Shown here in pieces: positions 1-8,001 of a DNA stretch of 20,167 nucleotides. The notes below the pieces were generated by a model that saw nothing but the letters and a program-made list of their open reading frames with translations, was not told where the DNA came from and ran no database searches. The first letter of the stretch is position 1. Each line of letters begins with the position of its first letter. Source of the DNA: an uncultured Hungatella sp. (GTDB lineage Bacteria; Bacillota; Clostridia; Lachnospirales; Lachnospiraceae); NCBI GenBank assembly GCA_910579515.1, contig CAJTUV010000047.1:1-20167 (forward strand), in the 5' to 3' direction. Made by a program: the position numbers and the translations under genes.

Positions 1-58
1 GTTGCCTAGGCGTGTTCGGGACTTTCACCCGTTAGAGCGCGCCCATGGCGCGCAAGCC

Positions 59-95
59 AAAAAGAAAGAGTCCAAAAACCGGACTCTTTCTTTTT
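59..95 (-). terminator. Hairpin terminator after spoVAE
   Basis: A perfect 15-bp stem (59-73 paired with 81-95) with a 7-base loop lies immediately after the spoVAE stop codon. The arms are A/G-rich and T/C-rich, so transcripts from either side end in a U-rich stretch. It most likely ends the spoVAD-spoVAE transcript and could also work for a gene entering from the left edge. A second short GC-rich hairpin (37-43 with 47-53, 7 bp) lies just beyond it. Confidence 0.8.
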
Positions 96-96
96 C

Positions 97-453
97 TTAT
101 GCCTTCATTTTAGGCTTAAACACCAAAGAACCAAAATATCCAAAAATTAACGCCCCGCAAATTCCGGCTGCACTGGAGGTAAATCCTCCTTTAAATACTC
201 CCAAAAGACCTTCTGATTGAAGCCCCTCTTTAACGCCTTTCCACAAAGTATTTCCAAATCCCAGCAGGGGAACCGTGGCTCCGGCGCCTGCCCACTTGGC
301 GAAAGGTTCGTAAAGACCTAAAAATCCAAGAATGGTTCCCGTCACTACTAAAGTCACCATCACTCGTCCTGGCAGCATTTTCGTTTTGTCCAAAAGAATC
401 TGTACAAGCCCACAGATGATTCCGCCTACAAGAAACGCCTTTACATAATCCAT
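97..453 (-). CDS. spoVAE: Stage V sporulation protein AE (SpoVAE)
   Basis: A 118-residue, strongly hydrophobic protein. It starts MDYVKAFLVGGIICGLVQIL, has several membrane segments and a Gly-rich middle (AGAGATVPLLGFGNTL), and ends with a short basic tail. Length and sequence fit SpoVAE, a membrane subunit of the SpoVA channel that moves Ca-dipicolinate into the forespore and releases it at germination in the spore inner membrane. The ATG has an AAAGGAG ribosome site 7 bases upstream. It follows spoVAD by 14 bases, so the two are co-transcribed. The family assignment is confident; the channel role is family knowledge. Confidence 0.93.
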   Translation of the reverse strand: MDYVKAFLVGGIICGLVQILLDKTKMLPGRVMVTLVVTGTILGFLGLYEPFAKWAGAGATVPLLGFGNTLWKGVKEGLQSEGLLGVFKGGFTSSAAGICGALIFGYFGSLVFKPKMKA

Positions 454-467
454 TTTACAGCTCCTTT

Positions 468-1475
468 CTATATGCTCTCAATCATAACGCCATGAGCAAT
501 CCCAGGAATGCTTTGGCCTTCGTTAAAGCTGACTGTGGAGAGCAGAGCGCCTGTGGGAAGAAATAAAACCCGCTTCCATTCCCCTGACTGAATCTTTGGA
601 AGAATCATGGCGCATAACGTCACAGCAGAGCAGCCGCATCCACTTCCTCCTGCATGGGTATCCTGCTTGTCCTTATCAAAAATTTCGATACCACAGTCCA
701 TATAGCAAGAGCTGATATCATAGCCTTCCTCTTTCAGCAAATCTAAAACAATCCTTTTTCCCACCTGGCCCAAATCTCCAGTGATAATTCTGTCATAATA
801 CGTTTCGTCGATTCCAAAGTCCTCAAAATTCTGCCGGATGGTGCAAACAGCAGCAGGCGCCATAGCGGCTCCCATATTCATAGAGTCTTTCAGTCCAAAA
901 TCTACAATGCGCCCAACTGTCACTCCAGTGATTTTTGCCACTCCATGTCCCTCTTTTTTTATGACAACAGCTCCGCAGCCAGTGACCGTCCATGTGGCGG
1001 AAAAGGGCCGCTGATTTCCATATGCCAGAGGAAAACGAAACTGTTTCTCTGCAGTAGCAAAATGGCTGGAAGCCATAGAAAGCACTTGATCGGCATATCC
1101 TGCCTGAACGGTCATGGCTCCCAAAGTCATGGCTTCTCCCATGGTAGAACAGGCGCCATAAAGCCCAAATAAAGGTATTTCTAAGCTGGCGACGCCGAAA
1201 GAGGTTGCAATTAACTGTCCCAGCAAATCTCCTCCAAAAAGATAGCGGATATCTTTGGGCTCTGCTCCACACTTTTTCATAACCAGATTGGCCGCTTTTT
1301 TTTGTAAAGCGCTTTCCGCAGCCTCCCAGTTATCTTCTCCGCACATATCTTCCTGTTCAATCACATCAATGCCTGATCCTAAAGGTCCCTGACCTTCTTT
1401 TTTTCCTGCCACGCAAGCCATGCCGGCAATCACTGGCGGCTTTTCAAATTGGATGCTTACTTTTCCTTTCTGCAT
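468..1475 (-). CDS. spoVAD: Stage V sporulation protein AD (SpoVAD)
   Basis: Thiolase-fold SpoVAD, the soluble dipicolinate-binding subunit of the SpoVA complex that lies on the spore inner membrane. Visible family features are the N-terminal GPLGS segment, GGDLLGQ, the GLYGACST nucleophile-elbow-like motif, ATAEKQFRFP, a TGDLG segment and a Gly/Cys-rich GSGCGCSAV segment near the C-terminus. I chose the ATG at 1475 (335 aa) because AGGAG lies 10 bases upstream and the protein then begins like its relatives (MQKGKVSIQFEKPPVIAG). An in-frame ATG at 1526 would add 17 unconserved residues and has no ribosome site. spoVAC, normally just upstream, is absent; rfbD is there instead. Confidence 0.93.
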   Translation of the reverse strand: MQKGKVSIQFEKPPVIAGMACVAGKKEGQGPLGSGIDVIEQEDMCGEDNWEAAESALQKKAANLVMKKCGAEPKDIRYLFGGDLLGQLIATSFGVASLEIPLFGLYGACSTMGEAMTLGAMTVQAGYADQVLSMASSHFATAEKQFRFPLAYGNQRPFSATWTVTGCGAVVIKKEGHGVAKITGVTVGRIVDFGLKDSMNMGAAMAPAAVCTIRQNFEDFGIDETYYDRIITGDLGQVGKRIVLDLLKEEGYDISSCYMDCGIEIFDKDKQDTHAGGSGCGCSAVTLCAMILPKIQSGEWKRVLFLPTGALLSTVSFNEGQSIPGIAHGVMIESI

Positions 1476-1563
1476 GGCCTTCCCGCTCCTTTCCATGATG
1501 ATTTGTAGTACTACTACTTTCTCCATTTTTGCTTTTTGTATTCACAAAGCGGGAAGAGCCATG

Positions 1564-2403
1564 TTACAGTATCTCTTTTAAATATCTTTCCAGAGCATCC
1601 TGCCAGGAAGGAAGACGCTCAAATCCCATTTCCTCCAGTTTGTCCTTGCTCATCCGGCTGTTCATTGGGCGTTTTGCCTTTGACGGATACTGGTCGCTGG
1701 AGACAGGCGTCACGGTCACATTCATCCCTGCCTGTTTAAAAATTTCGCAGGCAAACTCGTACCAACTGCACAATCCTTCATTGGTTGCATGATAAATCCC
1801 ATATTTGTCTGTTTCGATCATATCTGCCAAAAGCCTTGCCAAATCATAGGTATAGGTAGGAGAGCCTATCTGATCACTTACTACAGTGAGATGATCTCTT
1901 GACTTTCCGAGGTTCAACATCGTTTTAATAAAATTCTTTCCATTCTTACCAAAAACCCAGGCGATGCGGACAATAAAAAACTTTTCTAATGATTCTACAG
2001 CCAGCTCTCCCTCATATTTTGTCTGTCCATAAACATTTAAGGGCTCCCTTCCATCTTCCGGTTCCCATGGCCGCTCTCCCTGCCCGTTAAACACATAGTC
2101 TGTGCTGATATACATCATTTTACAATCCAGATCTCTGCACACCCTGGCAATATATTTTGTACCCTCTGCATTCACTTTGCGGCAAAGCGCTTCATTGTCC
2201 TCAGCCCCATCCACCGCCGTATAGGCCGCGCAATGAATCACTCCGTCTGGTTTCGCCTCTTCTATGACTTTTTTTACTGAAGCTTTATCGGTAATATCCA
2301 TCTCCTCAATATCCACGCCTATGGCGGTATGGCCTCTTTTTTCAAGCTCCATCACCACGTCGTGTCCCAACTGGCCCTTTACGCCAGTGACAAAAATCTT
2401 CAT
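1564..2403 (-). CDS. rfbD: dTDP-4-dehydrorhamnose reductase
   Basis: 279 residues. Short-chain dehydrogenase fold: NAD(P)-binding GVKGQLG at residues 7-13, STDYVF at 100-105 and the catalytic YGQTK (Tyr125, Lys129). The IGSPTYTYDLARLL segment is typical of RmlD. It catalyses the last cytosolic step of dTDP-L-rhamnose synthesis, reducing dTDP-4-keto-L-rhamnose. Length is normal. It lies 24 bases after rfbB in the same operon. About 90 bases separate it from spoVAD with no clear terminator between, so read-through into the spore genes is possible. Confidence 0.95.
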   Translation of the reverse strand: MKIFVTGVKGQLGHDVVMELEKRGHTAIGVDIEEMDITDKASVKKVIEEAKPDGVIHCAAYTAVDGAEDNEALCRKVNAEGTKYIARVCRDLDCKMMYISTDYVFNGQGERPWEPEDGREPLNVYGQTKYEGELAVESLEKFFIVRIAWVFGKNGKNFIKTMLNLGKSRDHLTVVSDQIGSPTYTYDLARLLADMIETDKYGIYHATNEGLCSWYEFACEIFKQAGMNVTVTPVSSDQYPSKAKRPMNSRMSKDKLEEMGFERLPSWQDALERYLKEIL

Positions 2404-2427
2404 TGCCTGTAAAACCCCTTTCTGTTC

Positions 2428-3456
2428 TCAATTCTCCAGCCGTTTTCCATACATGCTGTCAAAATAGCCTGCGTACTCTCCTGAGAGAATATGCTCCCAC
2501 CACTCCCGATGGTTCAGATACCAGTCTATAGTCTGCTTAATTCCCGTTTCAAAGGTGTACTCAGGCTTCCAGCCCAGCTCCTTCTCCAGTTTTGCAGGAT
2601 CAATGGCATAACGCATGTCATGTCCGGGCCGGTCTGTAACAAAACGAATCAGGCTCTCCGGCTTATCTAAAGCCTTAAGAATCGTCTTCACCACCTCCAG
2701 ATTGGTTTTCTCATTGTGGCCGCCTACATTGTACACTTCTCCAACCTTTCCGTTATGGATAATCAGGTCAATGGCCTTACAGTGGTCAGACACATGAAGC
2801 CAGTCTCTGATGTTTTCTCCCTTTCCATAAACTGGCAGCTCTTCATCTGCCAGAGCTCTGCTGATAATCAAAGGAATCAGCTTTTCCGGAAAATGGTACG
2901 GTCCGTAATTGTTGGAGCAGCGGGAAATGGTTACAGGCAGCCCAAAAGTCCGATGATACGCCAGCACAAACAAATCTGCGCTTGCCTTAGAAGCGCTGTA
3001 GGGACTCGAGGTGTGAAGGGGCGTTTCCTCTGTAAAAAATAAATCCGGTCTGTCCAAAGGCAGATCTCCATAAACTTCGTCAGTGGAAACCTGATGGTAA
3101 CGCTTCACCCCATATTTTCTGGAGGCATCCAAAAGCACCCTCACCCCCATAACATTGGAATGAACAAAGATTCCCGGGTCTACGATAGAGCGGTCCACGT
3201 GAGTCTCTGCCGCAAAATTCACCACAATATCAAACCCTTCTTTCTCAAACAAATCCATCATAAAAGGCTCATCTGCAATATCACCTTTTACAAACTTATA
3301 ATTGGGCTTATCCTCCACAGGCTTTAAAGTCTCTAAGTTTCCCGCATAAGTCAGCAGGTCCAGATTTACAATCTCATAGTCAGGATATTTCTCTACCATA
3401 TGATGCACAAAATTGCCTCCAATAAATCCAGCGCCGCCAGTTACCAATATTTTCAT
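2428..3456 (-). CDS. rfbB: dTDP-glucose 4,6-dehydratase
   Basis: 342 residues. Extended short-chain dehydrogenase: GGAGFIG at residues 7-13, STDEVYG at 124-130 (the Thr-Asp-Glu catalytic triplet of this family) and YSASK at 153-157. RCSNNYGPYHFPEKLIP and RDWLHVSDH are classic RmlB blocks. It converts dTDP-glucose to dTDP-4-keto-6-deoxyglucose. The start has AGGAGG 8 bases upstream. It follows rfbA by 26 bases and precedes rfbD by 24. Intact and of normal length. Confidence 0.96.
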   Translation of the reverse strand: MKILVTGGAGFIGGNFVHHMVEKYPDYEIVNLDLLTYAGNLETLKPVEDKPNYKFVKGDIADEPFMMDLFEKEGFDIVVNFAAETHVDRSIVDPGIFVHSNVMGVRVLLDASRKYGVKRYHQVSTDEVYGDLPLDRPDLFFTEETPLHTSSPYSASKASADLFVLAYHRTFGLPVTISRCSNNYGPYHFPEKLIPLIISRALADEELPVYGKGENIRDWLHVSDHCKAIDLIIHNGKVGEVYNVGGHNEKTNLEVVKTILKALDKPESLIRFVTDRPGHDMRYAIDPAKLEKELGWKPEYTFETGIKQTIDWYLNHREWWEHILSGEYAGYFDSMYGKRLEN

Positions 3457-3482
3457 CTGATTCTCCTCCTACATATTTCTTT

Positions 3483-4364
3483 TTATTTGTCAATAAACTT
3501 CCCAGCCAGCACATCCATGAGATACTGCCCATACTGATTCTTTTTCAAAGGCTGAATATTCTCCAAAAGCTGATCTCTGGTTATCCAGTGGTTTAAAAAA
3601 GCAATTTCTTCCAGACACCCGATTTTCCGATGCTGGTGGCTTTCTATGGTCCTCACAAAATTGGTGGCGTCTACCAAAGATTCATGAGTTCCTGTATCCA
3701 ACCAGGTAAAGCCCTGTCCCAAAAGTTCCACCTCCAGCCTCTCTTCTTCCAGATAGATCCGGTTCAAATCCGTGATCTCTAACTCTCCTCTTGCAGAGGG
3801 CTTTAAGTTTTTCGCATAATTTACCACTTTATTGTCATAAAAATACAGTCCTGTGACACAATAGTTAGACTTTGGTTTCTCTGGTTTTTCCTCAATGGAG
3901 ATGGCCTTGCCGCTGGAATCAAATTCCACGATGCCAAAGCGTTCCGGATCATCCACATAATAACCAAACACTGTGGCTCCTTCCTGTTTGTTAGCCGCAC
4001 GCAGAAGCCTCTTTTTCAGACCATGGCCTGCAAAAATATTATCCCCCAGAATCATAGCCACATGATCCTCTCCAATAAATTCCGCCCCAATGATAAACGC
4101 CTGCGCCAGTCCGTCAGGAGAAGGCTGAACTGCATAGGACAGATGAATGCCAAACTGATGCCCGTCTCCTAAGAGAGATTGAAATCTGGGCGTGTCATCC
4201 GGCGTGGAAATAATCAGAATATCCCGAATGCCGGCGCTCATCAAAACAGATAAGGGATAATAAATCATAGGTTTGTCATAAATCGGCAAAAGCTGCTTAG
4301 ACGTCACCATGGTAAGGGGATATAGCCTGGTCCCCGAGCCTCCGGCCAAAATAATACCCTTCAT
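3483..4364 (-). CDS. rfbA: Glucose-1-phosphate thymidylyltransferase
   Basis: 293 residues. Nucleotidyltransferase signature LAGGSGTRLYPLT at the N-terminus, followed by KQLLPIYDKPMIYYPLS, LGDNIF, IVEFD, EKPEKPKSNYCVTGLYFYD and TWLDTGTHESL, all standard RmlA blocks. It makes dTDP-glucose from dTTP and glucose-1-phosphate, the first step toward dTDP-rhamnose. The ATG has GGAGG about 8 bases upstream and the gene is first in the operon, 34 bases from the -10 of a well-formed promoter. The genes downstream are rfbB and rfbD; rfbC (3,5-epimerase) is not in this cluster. Confidence 0.96.
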   Translation of the reverse strand: MKGIILAGGSGTRLYPLTMVTSKQLLPIYDKPMIYYPLSVLMSAGIRDILIISTPDDTPRFQSLLGDGHQFGIHLSYAVQPSPDGLAQAFIIGAEFIGEDHVAMILGDNIFAGHGLKKRLLRAANKQEGATVFGYYVDDPERFGIVEFDSSGKAISIEEKPEKPKSNYCVTGLYFYDNKVVNYAKNLKPSARGELEITDLNRIYLEEERLEVELLGQGFTWLDTGTHESLVDATNFVRTIESHQHRKIGCLEEIAFLNHWITRDQLLENIQPLKKNQYGQYLMDVLAGKFIDK

Positions 4365-4397
4365 AATAGGTCCTCCATACGTTTGTATTTTAGACTT

Positions 4398-4428
4398 ATT
4401 ATAAAGGGTTACGTAACGTCACTGTCAA
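4398..4428 (-). promoter_or_regulatory. rfbA promoter with MerR-type 19-bp spacer and palindrome
   Basis: On the minus strand there is a perfect TTGACA (4423-4428) and a perfect TATAAT (4398-4403) separated by exactly 19 bases, two more than optimal. The spacer holds the perfect palindrome GTTACGTAAC (4408-4417), centred within 1 bp of the spacer midpoint. Over-long 19-20 bp spacers with a centred dyad are the hallmark of promoters that MerR-family activators untwist. A MerR-family gene ends 62 bases upstream. The promoter call is direct from sequence; the identity of its regulator is inferred. Confidence 0.82.
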
Positions 4429-4489
4429 GGGGATATTTTAGATTCTTTCGAAATCTTTGCAATGACCTTTGCAGGATGTGATAATAAAA

Positions 4490-5686
4490 TCACTCACAAA
4501 TAAACATCCCAGCCATCTTCGTAATCTTAATTCCGCCCTTTTCTGCGATTTTGCGCTGAAGAAACCGTTTAAACTCCAACTGTCTCTGGCTCAAAATCTC
4601 GCTCTGGTTGCCATGGCAGGACAAAATGTAATCCAGAAGAGGCTTCGCCTCATCCACTAGAAGATAATCTTCATACAGAACCTTTTTTACAGAAGAAAAG
4701 TACGATTCCAAAATAGCCTGCCCGTTTTCCAGCCCAAAAATCTCGTATAAAGCCACGTCAGACAAAGTGATTCTGGGGTCAAACTCCTGGACCAGCAACG
4801 TAATCTCCCTCATATGCTCTCTTCCATAGGTGCTGCAATAAAACTTTCCTCCCATCTTTAACACCCGCCTGATTTCTCCAAGAGCCCTGGAAATATCTTT
4901 CACATAAAAAAGGACATGATTCCCGATCACCCCGTCAAACCAGTCGTCTCCATATGAAAGACTCTGGCAGTCTTCCGTCCCAAACGTCATTCCTTTAGCC
5001 CCCAGTCCATTTAAAAGCCTTGTTGCCTCCTCCACCATTCCCGAAGAGCTGTCTGTGACAAACAACTTCAAGTCTTTTGGAGCCTTTTCCCAATCTAATT
5101 CCTGCCAAAGTTTTCCGTTTCCACATCCGATTTCCAAAAAACGATCCCCTTCCCTCATAGAAATCTGAGAAGCCAGCCATCCAAACCAAGACTGCGGGTT
5201 ATGGGAGAACCGATTGTGGAGTTCAATCCGCACATTCAGATTCACCGCCGTCTTATATTGGTCGATGATGGCATGTTCCATATTGGTAATATGAATCAGA
5301 TTTAATATATTATTCCAGTCAATAAGCCCTGAATCTTCCACCATCTTAGACGTGTCCTCCAAAGTTTTCTCCATCATCTCCAGATGGCGGATTTTTTTCT
5401 GAATCAGATTTTTTTGAATCTCCAGAGAATGAGCCATATCCACAGCATCGTCATTGATGGTCATAGCCATGATCTCTTCCAGAGAAAATCCCAGATATTT
5501 TAGGGACAGAATCTTTTGAAGACGGCCAAAGTCCTCATCCGTGTACAGACGGTATCCAGATGAACTGATTTTATTGGGCTTTAAAATCCCCTGCTTGTCA
5601 TAAAACCGAAGAGTCCGAATGGTCACATTGGCTTTTCTGGCGAACTCTCCAGACGTATAGTATATTCCGTCTCCAATCCGTTTCAA
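4490..5686 (-). CDS. MerR-family regulator fused to SAM-dependent methyltransferase
   Basis: 398 residues. Residues 8-75 are a MerR winged-helix domain (YTSGEFARKANVTIRTLRFYDKQG, then SGYRLYTDEDF and a LGFSLEEI segment). A helical linker with coiled-coil character spans about 85-115. From about 150 on it is a class I methyltransferase with SAM motif I LEIGCGNG (184-191), acidic motif II near TDSS (211-214) and an FDGVIGNHVLFYV motif IV-like segment (250-262). The start is TTG at 5686, overlapping the upstream stop by 4 bases (TTGA), with GGAGG 7 bases upstream. It is third in the operon with the PII-like and DUF1538 genes. The methyltransferase part may act as a ligand sensor or as an enzyme; the substrate is unknown. 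Confidence 0.9.
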   Translation of the reverse strand: MKRIGDGIYYTSGEFARKANVTIRTLRFYDKQGILKPNKISSSGYRLYTDEDFGRLQKILSLKYLGFSLEEIMAMTINDDAVDMAHSLEIQKNLIQKKIRHLEMMEKTLEDTSKMVEDSGLIDWNNILNLIHITNMEHAIIDQYKTAVNLNVRIELHNRFSHNPQSWFGWLASQISMREGDRFLEIGCGNGKLWQELDWEKAPKDLKLFVTDSSSGMVEEATRLLNGLGAKGMTFGTEDCQSLSYGDDWFDGVIGNHVLFYVKDISRALGEIRRVLKMGGKFYCSTYGREHMREITLLVQEFDPRITLSDVALYEIFGLENGQAILESYFSSVKKVLYEDYLLVDEAKPLLDYILSCHGNQSEILSQRQLEFKRFLQRKIAEKGGIKITKMAGMFICE

Positions 5687-6369
5687 CCATTTTCCTCCTC
5701 CATGAGCCGCAGACCGGCCGTGCTGGTCACCGGAAGAGAAAAGATAATGGCCTTTGCCTTGGTCTCCATCCCTGCCCCTCTCATGACAGACTGCATAATA
5801 CCATTCTTCTGACCAGACTTTGCCACAATAAAAATAATTTCTTTCTCTGAGGCAAGAGACACTCCAAAAAACGCCTCCGCCCGCTCCATGCCAGTGCCCT
5901 TGGCGTGAATCACCGTTCCGCCGCCGGCCCCTGTTTCTCTGGCTGCATCCATTACCAGATTGCTATAACCCTGATTGGCAATCACAATAAGAAGTTCATA
6001 TTTAGTCTCCTTCAAAACACTTTCCTCTCCCTTCTCAAAGCCCTGATTCTCTGTTAAAAACAAAAGCTCCCGCCGGCCGCCGATGCTTCCCATCGGAATG
6101 GTAAAGGCGATTCCCGTTCCCGGCACGTCAATCTGAAATTCCATCTGCAGGCCCTTTTTAATGTCTTTCCACACAAGGTCTGTCACCATGGCAAGGAGCA
6201 CCGCCTTTTCGGAACCCTCCAAACCAAAATAATCCAGGACTTCACTTGCAGCCGTTCCACGGCCAAGAGTGGCAAAATTCACAGTCACCTTCTGCCTCTG
6301 ATAGAAGGCAAGAATTTTCGGCATCATACTCCGGTTAATTATTGTGGTCATTAAACAAATCTCACTCAT
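5683..6369 (-). CDS. Tandem PII-like signalling protein
   Basis: 228 residues, best read as two PII-like ferredoxin-fold domains in one chain. The first runs from MSEICLMTTIINRS to about residue 105. The second, about 112-228, contains ELLIVIANQGYSNLVMDAAR, a GAGGGTVIHAKGTG loop and KEIIFIVAKSGQKNGIM. The second half matches PII architecture better (ARETGAGGGTVIHAKG resembles the loop region of PII relatives). Genes of this type are known beside DUF1538 membrane proteins, as here: DUF1538 ends 11 bases upstream. The likely role is nucleotide- or metabolite-responsive control of that membrane protein, by analogy with GlnK-AmtB. A GGGAGG site lies 7 bases before the ATG. No uridylylation tyrosine can be assigned. 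Confidence 0.8.
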   Translation of the reverse strand: MSEICLMTTIINRSMMPKILAFYQRQKVTVNFATLGRGTAASEVLDYFGLEGSEKAVLLAMVTDLVWKDIKKGLQMEFQIDVPGTGIAFTIPMGSIGGRRELLFLTENQGFEKGEESVLKETKYELLIVIANQGYSNLVMDAARETGAGGGTVIHAKGTGMERAEAFFGVSLASEKEIIFIVAKSGQKNGIMQSVMRGAGMETKAKAIIFSLPVTSTAGLRLMEEENG

Positions 6370-6380
6370 CCCATGCCTCC

Positions 6381-7919
6381 CTACAATTCAATAATATCAA
6401 AGTCATCATACTGATTCAGTCCCAGAGCCTGGGAAGATTTTTGTTCTGCCACTCTTCCGAAACGGCTCTGAAGCTGATATACCAGCCCCAGCACCTGAAT
6501 GGTCACCAAAGGCGTCATAGCCACCATAGCCACCACGCCAAATGCATCCCGCACCAGATTACCGCCTACCGCCTGGCAGGCTCCCAGAGCAAAAGGAAGA
6601 AGAAAAGTGGCTGTCATAGGTCCTGACGCCACGCCGCCAGAGTCAAAGGCAATGGCAGTAAAGATTTTCGGCACAAAAAACGACAACACTATGGCCACCC
6701 CATATCCTGGAATCAGATAGCACATCACAGACATTCCCGTCAAAACCCTGGTCATGGCAAGTCCAATAGAAACCGCCACGCCCACAGACAGGCTGAGCTG
6801 CAAAGCTGAACCTGAAATCGCTCCGTCTGTCAGCTCTTCCACCTGCTTCATCAACACGTATACAGCAGGCTCCGCCTTGACAATAAAATATCCGATCAAC
6901 ATTCCGATTGGAACAATCAGCCACTTTTCAGGCAAAGCTGCAATCGTCTGTCCCAAAAAACTTCCTGCCGGCATAAATCCCACATTGGCTCCTGTCAAAA
7001 AAAGCACAAGTCCCACATATGTATACACAAGTCCAATTCCAATCTTTAACAGAGCCTTCTTCTCGATTCTCAAAAACAGAATCTGAAACGCTCCGAAAAA
7101 AGCCAGAATAGGGAGCAGGGATATCGCAATCTCCATCATATAGTGAGGGATGGAGCTGGTAAACATCTGCCTCAGCAGGACAGAATTTGCAATTTCCGTC
7201 TGTTGAGCCGCCGTATAAGAGCCGCTGTCAGGCTGAAACAAAATTCCAAGAATCAAAACAGCCAGAATGGGCCCTACAGAGCAGAGGGCCACCAGACCAA
7301 AGCTGTCATTGGCTGCATGTTCATCATTACGTACAGAACAGATTCCCACACCCAGAGCCATGATAAAAGGAACCGTCATAGGTCCTGTGGTCACGCCGCC
7401 AGAATCAAAGGCTACAGCCAAAAAATCCTCTGGAACAAAAACTGTGAGAAAAAAAACCATCAAATAGCAAACAATCAAGATAGGAGTCAGAGCCACTCCA
7501 AAAAGCATTCTCAAAAGCGCTATGACTAAAAACAGGGCTACCCCTCCTGCCACCGCCATGATCAGTACCTGATTGGGCACAGAGGGCACCTGGTTGGCAA
7601 GAACCTGCAAATCAGGCTCCGATATGGTTATGACAAACCCAAGGCTGAACCCTAAAATCACCATAACCCACAATTTTCTTGTCCTGGTCATACTGCTACC
7701 TACCCGTTCTCCCATGGGAGTCATGGAAAGCTCCGCGCCAAGTGTAAAAAACATCATTCCAAAAATAAGAAAGAACGCCCCTACAAGAAATTCCAGAAGA
7801 ATCCCTGGTGCCACCGGCGCTATACTGAAACAAAGAAGCAGAACAATCCCCACCACCGGCGTCACCGCCGCCAGGGATTCCTCTAGCTTTTCCTGAAGTT
7901 TGGTTTTGTAAAGCCTCAT
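6381..7919 (-). CDS. DUF1538 family membrane protein, two internal repeats
   Basis: 512 residues, an integral membrane protein of roughly a dozen hydrophobic segments built from two homologous halves. The motif AFDSGGVxxGPMT occurs at residues 170-182 and again at 424-436; EPxxxVLxxQV occurs at 101-111 and 350-360. Such inverted or direct duplication is typical of secondary transporters, and the repeated Ser-Gly-Gly/Gly-Pro-Met loops could form a substrate or ion site. The family matches DUF1538, whose substrate I do not know. The C-terminus ends in an acidic tail (YDDFDIIEL). It is first gene of an operon with a PII-like protein and a MerR-methyltransferase; AGGAGG lies 5 bases before the ATG. 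Confidence 0.88.
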   Translation of the reverse strand: MRLYKTKLQEKLEESLAAVTPVVGIVLLLCFSIAPVAPGILLEFLVGAFFLIFGMMFFTLGAELSMTPMGERVGSSMTRTRKLWVMVILGFSLGFVITISEPDLQVLANQVPSVPNQVLIMAVAGGVALFLVIALLRMLFGVALTPILIVCYLMVFFLTVFVPEDFLAVAFDSGGVTTGPMTVPFIMALGVGICSVRNDEHAANDSFGLVALCSVGPILAVLILGILFQPDSGSYTAAQQTEIANSVLLRQMFTSSIPHYMMEIAISLLPILAFFGAFQILFLRIEKKALLKIGIGLVYTYVGLVLFLTGANVGFMPAGSFLGQTIAALPEKWLIVPIGMLIGYFIVKAEPAVYVLMKQVEELTDGAISGSALQLSLSVGVAVSIGLAMTRVLTGMSVMCYLIPGYGVAIVLSFFVPKIFTAIAFDSGGVASGPMTATFLLPFALGACQAVGGNLVRDAFGVVAMVAMTPLVTIQVLGLVYQLQSRFGRVAEQKSSQALGLNQYDDFDIIEL

Positions 7920-7964
7920 GCCGTCCTCCTATCAAACATAGAACAAACCATAGTTAACAGAATT

Positions 7965-7994
7965 ATCATACCATAGCTGTCAGGAATCCGCCAA
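7965..7994 (-). promoter_or_regulatory. Promoter of DUF1538/PII/MerR operon
   Basis: On the minus strand, TTGGCG (7989-7994) and TATGAT (7965-7970) are separated by 18 bases, 45 bases upstream of the DUF1538 start codon. The -35 is weak, which fits an activated promoter. Direct repeats with an 11-bp period lie just upstream (see 8002-8023). Confidence 0.55.
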
Positions 7995-8001
7995 AACTTT
8001 C

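Noticed and set aside
945..1172. Plus-strand reading frames opposite spoVAD, rfb, DUF1538 and tape measure genes, including the longest at 15156-15881
   Set aside because: They are antisense to strongly conserved genes, lack ribosome sites and show no family features.
823..1272. Minus-strand alternative frame of 149 codons inside spoVAD
   Set aside because: It is fully contained in spoVAD in another frame and has no recognisable protein character.
1512..1544. Possible sigma-G promoter before spoVAD (TGAATA at 1539-1544 on the minus strand)
   Set aside because: The best -10-like match (1512-1518) is poor and 20 bases away, outside the 17-18 base spacing expected for sigma-G.
4441..4489. Terminator after the MerR-methyltransferase gene
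   Set aside because: Only a 5-bp stem (AGATT/AATCT) without a U-tract was found, so read-through into rfbA cannot be excluded.
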